From: Abditibacteriota bacterium
GTDB taxonomy: Bacteria; Armatimonadota; UBA5829
DNA length: 36,409 bases
Assembly: GCA_017445025.1 (NCBI GenBank)
Contig: JAFSVJ010000018.1
Span: forward strand, 1 to 36,409
Direction: 5' to 3'
Shown here: piece after piece, positions 24,973 through 32,280 of the stretch
How the letters are laid out: each line of letters begins with the position of its first letter
Position numbering within the stretch: the first letter of the stretch is position 1
Translations under genes and position numbers: made by a program
Notes under the pieces: generated by a model
The model's database searches: none
What the model saw: only the letters and a program-made list of their open reading frames with translations
What the model was told of the DNA's origin: nothing

Positions 24973-25794
24973 ATGAAGATAAAAATACTTGGTTCAGGTG
25001 CTGCGGAAGGTTGGCCCGCCCTGTTTTGTGCTTGCGATGCTTGCAAAAAGGCAAGAGAGCTGAAAGGGAAAAACATAAGAAGCAGATCCTCTGTTTTAAT
25101 AGACGATTTATATATGATAGATTTCGGTCACGACAATTTCATGCACTGGGCAGAAAATGATATAGATATGACCAAAATCAAAGATATTTTTATCACCCAT
25201 AATCACCCGGACCACTTTGTTTATATTGAGCTGAGAATGCTTTCAAAATGGTTTTCCAACAGATTCAGAGAGGAGCGAGTGACCTTACACGGTAATTATG
25301 AAGTGATTATGAAAGCTCTTGAAAAACCCCTCTATGAAGACAACAAACTCTATCTTCATCAAATCAGCCCCTTTGACAAAGTGAAATTAGATGACGGACA
25401 TGTCTTTACTGCCATAAAAGCGGAGCATAGGCCCGGAAAGGATTTGGATCTTAACTATATTGTGGAGTATGGTGGGAAAACCTTTGGGTATTTCCTTGAT
25501 ACTAAGACATATACAGATAATGTCACTTGGGATTTTTTGGCTAATTATAAATTTGATGCCCTTATAAGCGAGTGCACTTTCTGGCAAGACGAAAAGAGTG
25601 AACATCACCAAACTTTTAAAGGAGTTTTGGAGTTAAAGGACAGGTTAAAAGAAATAGGGGCCATAAATGAGGATACAGGCTTTTATTTAAGTCACTTTTC
25701 ACATAATTCTGTTTATTTGCATGACGAGATGGCGGAGAAGGCTAAGCCATACGGAATTGAGATTTGTTATGACGGAATGGAAATAGAAGTATAA
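24973..25794 (+). CDS. Metallo-beta-lactamase fold hydrolase, paralogue 2
   Basis: 273 residues, clearly homologous end to end with the gene at 23797. It has 'LGSGAAEGWPALFCACDAC' at the N-terminus, 'FITHNHPDHFVYIEL' as metal motif (HxHxDH), 'AEHRPGKDLDLNY', 'DALISECTFW' and 'FYLSHFSHNSV'. The C-x-x-C pair in the N-terminal loop is typical of PhnP-like proteins, where it binds a structural metal. No phosphonate genes lie nearby. It follows copy A by about 20 bp and probably lost its original coupling to the upstream paralogues. Confidence 0.8.
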   Translation: MKIKILGSGAAEGWPALFCACDACKKARELKGKNIRSRSSVLIDDLYMIDFGHDNFMHWAENDIDMTKIKDIFITHNHPDHFVYIELRMLSKWFSNRFREERVTLHGNYEVIMKALEKPLYEDNKLYLHQISPFDKVKLDDGHVFTAIKAEHRPGKDLDLNYIVEYGGKTFGYFLDTKTYTDNVTWDFLANYKFDALISECTFWQDEKSEHHQTFKGVLELKDRLKEIGAINEDTGFYLSHFSHNSVYLHDEMAEKAKPYGIEICYDGMEIEV

Positions 25795-26451
25795 AATTAA
25801 AAATCAATAATTAAAAATCAAAATTGTGGTGCTAAGCACCACTTTTAAAATCAAAAATCAAAGAGAGAAAATCAAAATTGTGGAGCTGTCGTTCTACTTA
25901 TGTTGGCGGGCTTTAAATTTTAAGGGTGGCTATAGTTGATTGATTTCACCCTCTTTCTCATCCCAAAAAGTTTCGTAAACTCCACTATTCCAAATCCCTA
26001 AAAATTTCGCTATTCGCTCAATTTTTTGGGAACCCTTGGAATTCGGGAACCCTGAGAATTGAACTGAAAATTGCATCCGCAATTTTCCTTTCAAGGACCC
26101 ACTCCCAAAAAATCAAAGATTTTTCGGGAACCCTTGGGTCACCCACCCGCCCGGACCACAAGGCGATAGCCATATCCAAGGGTTCCCAAAAAGTTGAGCG
26201 AATAGCGAAACTTTTAGGGATTTGGATTGTGGTGGGTGGTATTTTTGATTTGCATGGAACTGCAAATCAAAAAGATAGGATTAGTGCATATTAATACTTT
26301 TCAGATCCGTAATTCTTCTATTGCTTAGGCTACAGGCTTCCCGTCTTTTTGCTCCGCAAAAATCCACCCCCAAAAATTCGCGGAATTTTAGGGGGGCAAA
26401 CCGGCGTCAAAATTTATAAGGGGCGTCTACCAGTTTTAGATTAAAAGAAAT
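25795..26451. repeat. Gene-free mosaic of hairpin repeats
   Basis: No gene is seen. It contains AAATCAAAA-type short repeats, a GTGGTGC-TAA-GCACCAC hairpin (25826-25842), and an inverted partial copy of the 5.5-kb repeat (about 25926-25965 and 26266-26300). Inside that split lie CCAAATCCC-family hairpins at 25990-26039 and 26176-26225 (inverted), a CCCAAAAAATC hairpin (26104-26127), and GATTTGCA/TGCAAATC (about 26248-26269). A TTTTTGC/GCAAAAA plus CCCCCAAAAATTC/GAATTTTAGGGG chain (26344-26395), sister to 11808-11860, ends it. Confidence 0.75.
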
Positions 26452-26476
26452 AAGCACTCAAAGAGTGCTTTTTTTG
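26452..26476. terminator. Terminator hairpin
   Basis: AAGCACTC-AAA-GAGTGCTT followed by TTTTTT on the plus strand; on the minus strand the A/T flanks are weaker. It lies downstream of the tRNA-Gln remnants on the minus strand and next to a degenerate end of the mobile element (GGGGATTTAGGATTTTAATAA, 26482 onward). Confidence 0.65.
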
Positions 26477-26526
26477 ATTTTTAGGGGATTTAGGATTTTA
26501 ATAAACAAGAAGCAAAATATAAAAAA

Positions 26527-26558
26527 TGGATCCGGGAAAGGGATTCGAACCCCGATTA
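26527..26558 (-). pseudogene. Detached 3' part of a second tRNA-Gln copy
   Basis: On the minus strand this reads TAATCGGGGTTCGAATCCC, TTTCCCGGATCCA: the T-arm, acceptor 3' strand and CCA of the intact tRNA-Gln at 27104-27177, with one substitution (T for G in CCCTGTCCC). It is separated from the matching 5' part (26795-26853) by element copy B. The 17 bases GATTCGAACCCCGATTA (26542-26558) occur again at 26795-26811, as a duplication would leave. Confidence 0.85.
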
Positions 26559-26794
26559 TTAAAAATTCAAATGACCCAAAAGCCGGTTTTTTTACAAGTA
26601 ATTTAGAAATGTAGTCGTCGACTGTAATGAAGGAGCAGAAGGGCAAAAGTATAAGGCGTAAGCCATTAGAATTTTGTTCTTATGTGACTGAATGTCAAGG
26701 AGACACGGAATAAGAAATTACGTTAAGTAAAAAAAGATGGATTTTGAGGGGATTTGGAGTTTTAATAATAGAAAATTAATAATGTTATTTATTT
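26559..26794 (+). mobile_element. Structured inverted-repeat element, copy B, inside a tRNA-Gln copy
   Basis: The core (26587-26735, 149 bp) is closed by TTTTTTTAC/GTAAAAAAA. The second stem is GTAATTT/AAATTAC, and the central hairpin tip is GGC-GTAA-GCC. Outer arms carry ATTAAAAA...AAATGACCC on the left and GGGGATTTGGAGTTTTAATAAT on the right, inverted repeats of each other. It lies in the T-arm of a tRNA-Gln copy, bordered by a 17-bp direct duplication. No gene. Confidence 0.8.
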
Positions 26795-26853
26795 GATTCG
26801 AACCCCGATTAACTGGGCCAGAACCAGTCGTCCTGCTGTTAGTCGATCCCGGA
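26795..26853 (-). pseudogene. 5' part of a second tRNA-Gln copy, interrupted in the T-arm
   Basis: The minus strand matches tRNA-Gln from its first base through anticodon (CTG) and T-loop, then stops at GGGGTTCGAATC where copy B begins. The D-arm has changed (GACTAACAG for GTCTAATGG), so the copy is decayed. Together with 26527-26558 it would once have made a complete tRNA. Confidence 0.85.
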
Positions 26854-27100
26854 TTATTAAAATTATAAATCACCAAAAAGATCAATTTTTCGCAAGAAAT
26901 TACGAATTGACGTCTATCGACTGTAATGAGTGAGTAGTGGGACAAATTTTAAGGCATTAGCCATAAAAATTTGTTTCAATACGAATGAATGTCAAGGAGA
27001 TAAGTCAAGAGAAATTTCGTTAAGCGAAAAATTAGAGATTTTTAGGAGATTTAGGATTTTAATAATAAAATATTAAAAATAAGATTTTTTACACATAAAA
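26854..27100 (+). mobile_element. Structured inverted-repeat element, copy C, between two tRNA-Gln copies
   Basis: The core (26884-27033, 150 bp) is closed by AATTTTTCGC/GCGAAAAATT. The second stem is GAAATT/AATTTC; the central hairpin is ACAAATTTT...GGC-ATTA-GCC...AAAATTTGT. Outer arms TTATTAAAATTATAAATCACC and GGAGATTTAGGATTTTAATAA are inverted relatives. It shares TCGACTGTAATGA and GAATGTCAAGGAGA with copies B and D. The right end runs into the 3' end of the intact tRNA-Gln. Confidence 0.8.
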
Positions 27101-27103
27101 AAA

Positions 27104-27177
27104 TGGATCCGGGACAGGGATTCGAACCCCGATTAACTGGGCCAGAACCAGTCGTCCTGCCATTAGACGATCCCGGA
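27104..27177 (-). tRNA. tRNA-Gln (anticodon CTG)
   Basis: The 74-nt minus-strand gene begins TCCGGGATC and ends GATCCA with CCA encoded. The acceptor stem is TCCGGGA/TCCCGGA. The anticodon arm is ACTGG-TTCTGGC-CCAGT, with CTG at positions 34-36, and the T-arm GGGGTTCGAATCCC is canonical. A consensus promoter lies upstream on the same strand at 27192-27220. It is the intact member of a locus that also holds a broken copy at 26527-26853. Confidence 0.95.
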
Positions 27178-27191
27178 TTATACCATATTAT

Positions 27192-27220
27192 ATTATATCA
27201 TATATGTGCTTAAAAATCAA
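27192..27220 (-). promoter_or_regulatory. Promoter of tRNA-Gln
   Basis: Read on the minus strand: TTGATT (27220-27215), a 17-bp spacer, and TATAAT (27197-27192), about 14 bases before the tRNA 5' end. Confidence 0.8.
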
Positions 27221-27242
27221 GTTTATGGGGAATTTCTAAAAA

Positions 27243-27271
27243 TTGATTATTTATATATTTTATGGTATAAT
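27243..27271 (+). promoter_or_regulatory. Promoter with no obvious gene
   Basis: TTGATT (27243-27248), 17 bp, and TATAAT (27266-27271) form a good promoter. The next ribosome site is almost 200 bp away and has its own promoter. The transcript could be a small RNA or an extra leader for the LRR gene cluster. The short open frame that covers this stretch starts upstream of the promoter and is low-complexity, so I do not call it a gene. Confidence 0.5.
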
Positions 27272-27395
27272 AATAATACCAAATACTCAAAAATATATTT
27301 TTCCAATCAAAAAAAGACTTTTAGAGGGTTAAATAAAGGGTTTTGGCAAAAATTTCTGACAGTTTATTTTTTATTATTTTTTTACTTCTTTATTG

Positions 27396-27425
27396 TTGTA
27401 TTTTTATTTGTATTTTTGATATAAT
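27396..27425 (+). promoter_or_regulatory. Promoter of the LRR gene cluster
   Basis: TTGTAT (27396-27401), an 18-bp spacer and TATAAT (27420-27425). The short leader contains a possible GGTTCC/GGAATC hairpin just before the GGAGG ribosome site (27467-27471) of the first LRR gene. Confidence 0.65.
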
Positions 27426-27476
27426 ATATATGTAAGGTCTTAGTATTAGGTTCCTGTGGGAATCATGGAGGTATAT

Positions 27477-29189
27477 ATGAACTTTAAAATTAAAGATAAT
27501 GTATTGGTAAAATATAATGGCAATGATCAACATGTCATTATTCCGGATGGCGTCACAAGTATTGGTGTTGAGGCTTTTAGTGGTTGTAAAAGTCTTGAAT
27601 ATATTTTAATTCCTAATAGTGTCACAAGTATTGGTAATTATGCTTTTGATGATTGTAAAAGTCTTGAATCTATTGAAATTCCTAATAGCGTCACAAGTAT
27701 TGGTATGAGTGCTTTTAGTGGTTGTTCAAGACTTAAATCAATTATGATTCCTAATAGTGTGACAAGTATTGGTGGTTCGGCTTTTCGTGGTTGTGAAAGT
27801 CTTAAATTTATTGATATTCCTAATAGTGTGACAAGGATTGGTGTTGAGGCTTTTAATGGTTGTTCAAGTCTTGAATCAATTGTAATTCCTAATAGTGTCA
27901 TAAGTATTGCTTCTGGTGCTTTTTTTGGTTGTTCAAGTCTTGAATCTATTGTAATTCCTAATAGTATGACAAGTATTGGTGAATGGGCTTTTTTTGGTTG
28001 TTCAAGTCTTGAATCTATTGAAATTCCGGATAGCGTGACGAGTATTGGCAGAGGTGCTTTTGAAGATTGTTCAAGTCTTAAATCTATAAATGTTGACAAA
28101 AACAATAAAAATTATACAAGTGATTTCGGTATATTATATAATAAAGATATGACTGAATTGATTAGGTGCCCACAATGTGTTTTATCTGTTGTTATTCCTA
28201 ATGGTGTCACAAGTATTGGTGATAGTGCTTTTTCTCATTGTTTAAGTTTGCAATCTATTGAAATTCCGGATAGTATCACATGGATTTGTGATGAGGCTTT
28301 TGCTTATTGCGAAAATATTAAATCTATTGAAATCCCGGACAGTGTCACATGGATTGGTAATAATGCTTTTGCCGGTTGTTCAAGTCTTGAATCTATTGAT
28401 ATTCCTAATAGCGTAACAAGTATTGGTGAAGAGGCTTTTAGTGGTTGTTCAAGTCTTGAATCTATTGAAATTCCTAATAGCGTCACAAGTATTGCTGGTG
28501 CAGCTTTTAATGGTTGTTCAAGTCTTGAATCTATTGAAATTCCGGATAGTGTGACGAGTATTGATTATAGTGCTTTTAAAGGTTGTGAAAGTCTTAAATC
28601 TATTGATATTTCTAATAGTGTAACAAGGATTGGTAATAGTGCTTTTAATGGTTGTTCAAGTCTTAAATCTATTGATATTTCTAATAGTGTAACAAGGATT
28701 GGCGAGAGTGCTTTTGCTTATTGCGAAAATCTTAAATTTATTGAAATTCCTAATAGTGTCACAAGTATTGGTTGGAGGGCTTTTGCCGGTTGTTCAAGTC
28801 TTGAATCTATTGAAATTCTCGAAGGTGTTACAAGTATTGGTGATGGAGCTTTTGAAGGTTGTGAAAGTCTTGAATCTATAAATGTTGACAAAAACAATAA
28901 AAATTATACAAGTGTTTCCGGAGTATTATATAATAAAGATGTGACAAAATTAATTCAATGCCCCGGAGGAGTTTCATCTATTGAAATTCCTGATAGTGTG
29001 ACAAGTATTGGTGATGTTGCTTTTCGTGGTTGTTCAAGACTTAAATCAATTATGATTCCTAATAGTGTGACAAGCATTGGCTGGGGTGCTTTTTGGGGTT
29101 GTGAAAGCCTTAAAGAGATTAGGAAGCCGAAGGGGCTGGATATAAGCCGGACAAAGTATCCTAAGGATTGCGAGATTGTTGAGTATTAG
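27477..29189 (+). CDS. BspA-like leucine-rich-repeat protein 1
   Basis: 570 residues from the ATG at 27477, chosen because GGAGG lies five bases upstream; upstream in-frame starts have none. Almost the entire chain is about two dozen 23-residue repeats of the Treponema pallidum/BspA type (LRR_5), consensus '[15 protein letters not shown]' plus 'AFxGCS'. Two non-repeat inserts read '[12 protein letters not shown]...LYNKD'. It begins [21 protein letters not shown] and ends with a capping segment '[13 protein letters not shown]...EIVEY' shared with its three neighbours. No signal peptide or sorting motif is visible, unusual for a family normally at the cell surface. Such repeats usually mediate protein or matrix binding. 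Confidence 0.85.
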   Translation: MNFKIKDNVLVKYNGNDQHVIIPDGVTSIGVEAFSGCKSLEYILIPNSVTSIGNYAFDDCKSLESIEIPNSVTSIGMSAFSGCSRLKSIMIPNSVTSIGGSAFRGCESLKFIDIPNSVTRIGVEAFNGCSSLESIVIPNSVISIASGAFFGCSSLESIVIPNSMTSIGEWAFFGCSSLESIEIPDSVTSIGRGAFEDCSSLKSINVDKNNKNYTSDFGILYNKDMTELIRCPQCVLSVVIPNGVTSIGDSAFSHCLSLQSIEIPDSITWICDEAFAYCENIKSIEIPDSVTWIGNNAFAGCSSLESIDIPNSVTSIGEEAFSGCSSLESIEIPNSVTSIAGAAFNGCSSLESIEIPDSVTSIDYSAFKGCESLKSIDISNSVTRIGNSAFNGCSSLKSIDISNSVTRIGESAFAYCENLKFIEIPNSVTSIGWRAFAGCSSLESIEILEGVTSIGDGAFEGCESLESINVDKNNKNYTSVSGVLYNKDVTKLIQCPGGVSSIEIPDSVTSIGDVAFRGCSRLKSIMIPNSVTSIGWGAFWGCESLKEIRKPKGLDISRTKYPKDCEIVEY

Positions 29190-29239
29190 TAAATTTACGA
29201 AAATTATTAAATATATTAAATAGGAGTTATGGTTTTATA

Positions 29240-30340
29240 ATGGCAATAAGTGATTTTAAAATTGAAGATAATGTATTGGTAAAATATAATGGCAATGATC
29301 AACATGTCATTATTCCTAATGACGTCGAAATTATTGGTGAGAGTGCTTTTAGTAAATGTTCAAGTCTTGAATCTATTGATATTCCAAATAGCGTCACAAG
29401 CATTGGTGATTATGCTTTTGTCGGTTGTTCAAGTCTTAAATCTATAAATGTTGACAAAGATAATAAGAATTTTACAAGCATTTCCGGAGTATTATATAAT
29501 AAAGATGTGACAGAATTATTGCAATGTCCCGGAGGTGTTTCATCTATTGATATTCCTAATAGTGTGACAAGTATAGGTTATGGTGCTTTTAGTGGCTGTT
29601 TAAGTCTTGAATCTATTGTAATTCCGGATAGTGTGACGAGTATTGGTACCCAAGTTTTTTTTAGATGTTCAAGTCTTAAATCTATAAATGTAGAAAAAAA
29701 CAACAAAAATTATACAAGTGTTTCTGGAGTATTATATAATAAAGATGTGACAGAATTAATTCAATGCCCTAATGGTCTTCAATCTATTGAAATTCCTGAT
29801 AGCGTCACAAGTATTGGTAAAATAGCTTTTGGTTGTTGTTCAAGTCTTAAATCTATTGATATTCCCGATAGTGTGACATGTATTGGTGAAGGAGCTTTTG
29901 GTTATTGTTCAAGCCTTAAATCTGTTAAAATTCCTAACAGTGTCACAAGTATTGATGATGGTGCTTTTAGTAAATGTTCAAGTCTTGAATATATTGAAAT
30001 TCCTAATAGTGTCACAAGTATTGGTAAAATAGCTTTTGCCGGTTGTTTAAGTTTGCAATCTATTGATATTCCCGATAGTGTGACATGTATTGGTGATTGT
30101 GCTTTTTGGTATTGTTCAAGTCTTAAATCTATTGATATTCCCGATAGTGTGACGAGTATTGGCAGAGGTGTTTTTGGGGATTGTAAAAGTCTTGAATCTA
30201 TTGAAATTCCGGGAAGTATCACAAGTGTTGGTGATGTTGCTTTTGATGGTTGTTCAAATTTGAAAGAGATTAGGAAACCGAAGGGGCTGGATATAAGCGG
30301 GACAGAGTATCCTAAGGATTGCGAAATTGTTGAGTATTAG
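29240..30340 (+). CDS. BspA-like leucine-rich-repeat protein 2
   Basis: 366 residues, the same architecture as the previous gene with about 14 repeats. It has the shared N-terminal segment '[21 protein letters not shown]', two inserts containing 'LYNKDVTEL', and the same C-terminal cap. It lies 50 bp downstream of gene 1. An AGGAG (29222-29226) is followed first by a three-codon frame ATG-GTT-TTA-TAA whose stop overlaps this start (TAATG). There is no signal peptide. The DNA repeats of about 69 bp make it prone to expansion or gene conversion with its neighbours. Confidence 0.85.
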   Translation: MAISDFKIEDNVLVKYNGNDQHVIIPNDVEIIGESAFSKCSSLESIDIPNSVTSIGDYAFVGCSSLKSINVDKDNKNFTSISGVLYNKDVTELLQCPGGVSSIDIPNSVTSIGYGAFSGCLSLESIVIPDSVTSIGTQVFFRCSSLKSINVEKNNKNYTSVSGVLYNKDVTELIQCPNGLQSIEIPDSVTSIGKIAFGCCSSLKSIDIPDSVTCIGEGAFGYCSSLKSVKIPNSVTSIDDGAFSKCSSLEYIEIPNSVTSIGKIAFAGCLSLQSIDIPDSVTCIGDCAFWYCSSLKSIDIPDSVTSIGRGVFGDCKSLESIEIPGSITSVGDVAFDGCSNLKEIRKPKGLDISGTEYPKDCEIVEY

Positions 30341-30381
30341 TAAATTTACGAAAATTATTAGATAGGAATAATGGTTTTATA

Positions 30382-31482
30382 ATGGCAATAAATGATTTTA
30401 AAATTGAAGATAATGTTTTGGTAAAGTATAATGGCAATAATCAACATGTTATTATTCCGGATGGTGTTAAAAGTATTGGCGAGAGTGCTTTTCGTGGTTG
30501 TTCAAGTCTTGAATCTGTTGAAATTCCTGATAGCGTCACAAGTATTGGTGATAGGGCTTTTTGCGGTTGTGAAAGTCTTAAATCTATTGAAATTCCTAAT
30601 AGTGTCATAAGTATAGGTAATGATGCTTTTAAGGGTTGTTTAAGTCTTAAATCTATTGAAATTCCGGACAGCGTGACAAGTATTGGTTATAATGCTTTTA
30701 ATGGTTGTTCAAGTCTTAAATTTATTGAAATTCCCGAAAGTGTCAAAAGTATTGATAGGGGTGCTTTTTTGGGTTGTTTAAGTCTTAAATCAATAAATGT
30801 AGATGAAGATAATGAAAATTATACAAGTGTTTCCGGAGTATTATATAATAAAGATGTGACAGAATTAATTCAATGCCCTAATGGTCTTACATCAATTGAT
30901 ATTCCTGATAGTGTCACAAGTATTTATAATTTTCCTTTTTTTGGTTGTTCAAGTCTTAAATCAATAAATGTAGATGAAGATAATGAAAATTATACAAGTG
31001 TTTCCGGAGTATTATATAATAAAGATGTGACAGAATTAATTAAATGCCCCAATGGTCTTACATCAATTGATATACTTGAGAGTGTGACAAGTATTGGTAG
31101 GTTGGCTTTTTTTGGTTGTTTACATCTTGAATCTATTGTAATACCTAATAGTGTGACATGTATTGGTGATAGCGCTTTTAATTTTTGTTCAAGTCTTGAA
31201 TTTGTTAAAATTCCTGACAGTGTCACAAGTATTGGTAAAAGTGCTTTTGAATATTGTTCAAGTCTTCAATCTATTGATATACCTAATAGTGTCACGAGTA
31301 TTGGTGATGAGGCTTTTGCTTATTGCGAAAATATTAAATCTATTGAAATTCCGGGTAGTGTCAAAAGTATTGGTAATAGCGCTTTTTTGGGTTGTAAAAA
31401 TTTGAAAGAGATTAGGAAGCCGAGGGGGTTGGATATAAGCCGGACAGAGTATCCTGAGGGTTGCAAAATTGTTGAGTATTAG
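30382..31482 (+). CDS. BspA-like leucine-rich-repeat protein 3
   Basis: 366 residues, about 14 repeats, with the shared start '[21 protein letters not shown]' and cap 'LKEIRKPRGLDISRTEYPEG'. It holds two nearly identical inserts '[20 protein letters not shown]', a recent internal duplication. The same mini-frame (ATGGTTTTATAATG) precedes the start. No export signal. Confidence 0.85.
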   Translation: MAINDFKIEDNVLVKYNGNNQHVIIPDGVKSIGESAFRGCSSLESVEIPDSVTSIGDRAFCGCESLKSIEIPNSVISIGNDAFKGCLSLKSIEIPDSVTSIGYNAFNGCSSLKFIEIPESVKSIDRGAFLGCLSLKSINVDEDNENYTSVSGVLYNKDVTELIQCPNGLTSIDIPDSVTSIYNFPFFGCSSLKSINVDEDNENYTSVSGVLYNKDVTELIKCPNGLTSIDILESVTSIGRLAFFGCLHLESIVIPNSVTCIGDSAFNFCSSLEFVKIPDSVTSIGKSAFEYCSSLQSIDIPNSVTSIGDEAFAYCENIKSIEIPGSVKSIGNSAFLGCKNLKEIRKPRGLDISRTEYPEGCKIVEY

Positions 31483-31532
31483 TAAATTGACGAAAGTTAT
31501 TAAATATATTAAATAGGAGTTATGGTTTAATA

Positions 31533-32255
31533 ATGGCAATAAGTGATTTTGAAATTAAAGATAATGTTTTGATTAGGTATAATGCCAGTGATCAACATGT
31601 CATTATTCCGGATGGTGTGACGAGTATTGGCAGGATTGCTTTTCTTTGGTGTTCAAGTCTTGAATCTATTGAAATTCCTGATGGTGTTACAAGTATTGGT
31701 GATAGTGCTTTTTATTATTGTAAAAGTCTTAAATCAATAAATGTAGATGATAATAATAAAAATTATACAAGCATTTCCGGAGTATTATATAATAAAGACA
31801 TTACAAAATTAATTAAGGTTCCCAGGGTTGTTTCATCTATTGAAATTCCTAATAGCGTCTCAACTATTGGTGATGGTGCTTTTTGGGGTTGTAAAAGTCT
31901 TAAATCTATTGATATTCCTGATAGCGTGATGAGTATTGGTAATTATGCTTTTTATGATTGTTCAAGTTTTGAATCTATTAAAATTTCAAATAATGTCACA
32001 AGTATTGGATTTGGTGCTTTTAGAGGTTGTTCAAGTCTTGAATCTGTTGAAATTCCTGATAGCGTTACAAGTATTGGTATGTGGGCTTTTGTGGGATGTG
32101 AAAGTCTTAAAACTATTTTAATTCCTAATAGTGTGACAAGTATTGGTGATAATGCTTTTTTGTATTGTGAAAACCTTAAAGAGATAAGGAAGCCAAAGGG
32201 ATTAGACATTAGCAAAACAGAATATCCTGAAAGTTGCAAGATTGTTGAGTATTAG
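31533..32255 (+). CDS. BspA-like leucine-rich-repeat protein 4
   Basis: 240 residues, the shortest of the four, about nine repeats with one insert ('INVDDNNKNYTSISGVLYNK'). The shared start is 'FEIKDNVLIRYNASDQHVIIP', and the cap ends CKIVEY. It is preceded by the same spacer of about 50 bp and a two-codon frame ATG-GTT-TAA before the start. It lies only about 25 bp upstream of dnaE. Confidence 0.85.
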   Translation: MAISDFEIKDNVLIRYNASDQHVIIPDGVTSIGRIAFLWCSSLESIEIPDGVTSIGDSAFYYCKSLKSINVDDNNKNYTSISGVLYNKDITKLIKVPRVVSSIEIPNSVSTIGDGAFWGCKSLKSIDIPDSVMSIGNYAFYDCSSFESIKISNNVTSIGFGAFRGCSSLESVEIPDSVTSIGMWAFVGCESLKTILIPNSVTSIGDNAFLYCENLKEIRKPKGLDISKTEYPESCKIVEY

Positions 32256-32280
32256 TTTTTATATAGTTTAAAGGGTGGTT

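Noticed and set aside
26559..26794. A self-splicing intron in tRNA-Gln
   Set aside because: The tRNA bases at the junction are duplicated on both sides (17 bp), so splicing would not give a normal tRNA; no group I or group II core or domain V is visible; the same element also lies outside tRNAs.
26854..27100. Integron attC site (right end has GTTAAGC, matching GTTRRRY)
   Set aside because: The left end lacks the paired RYYYAAC core, no cassette genes lie between copies, and the closing stem uses bases outside the GTT core.
27206..27424. 72-residue open frame upstream of the LRR cluster
   Set aside because: It begins upstream of both promoters, has no ribosome site and is Phe/Leu/Ile low-complexity from AT-rich DNA.
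27477..32255. CRISPR array suggested by regular repeats
   Set aside because: The repeats are coding, 69 bp apart and translate to LRR units with no unique spacers; no cas genes are present.
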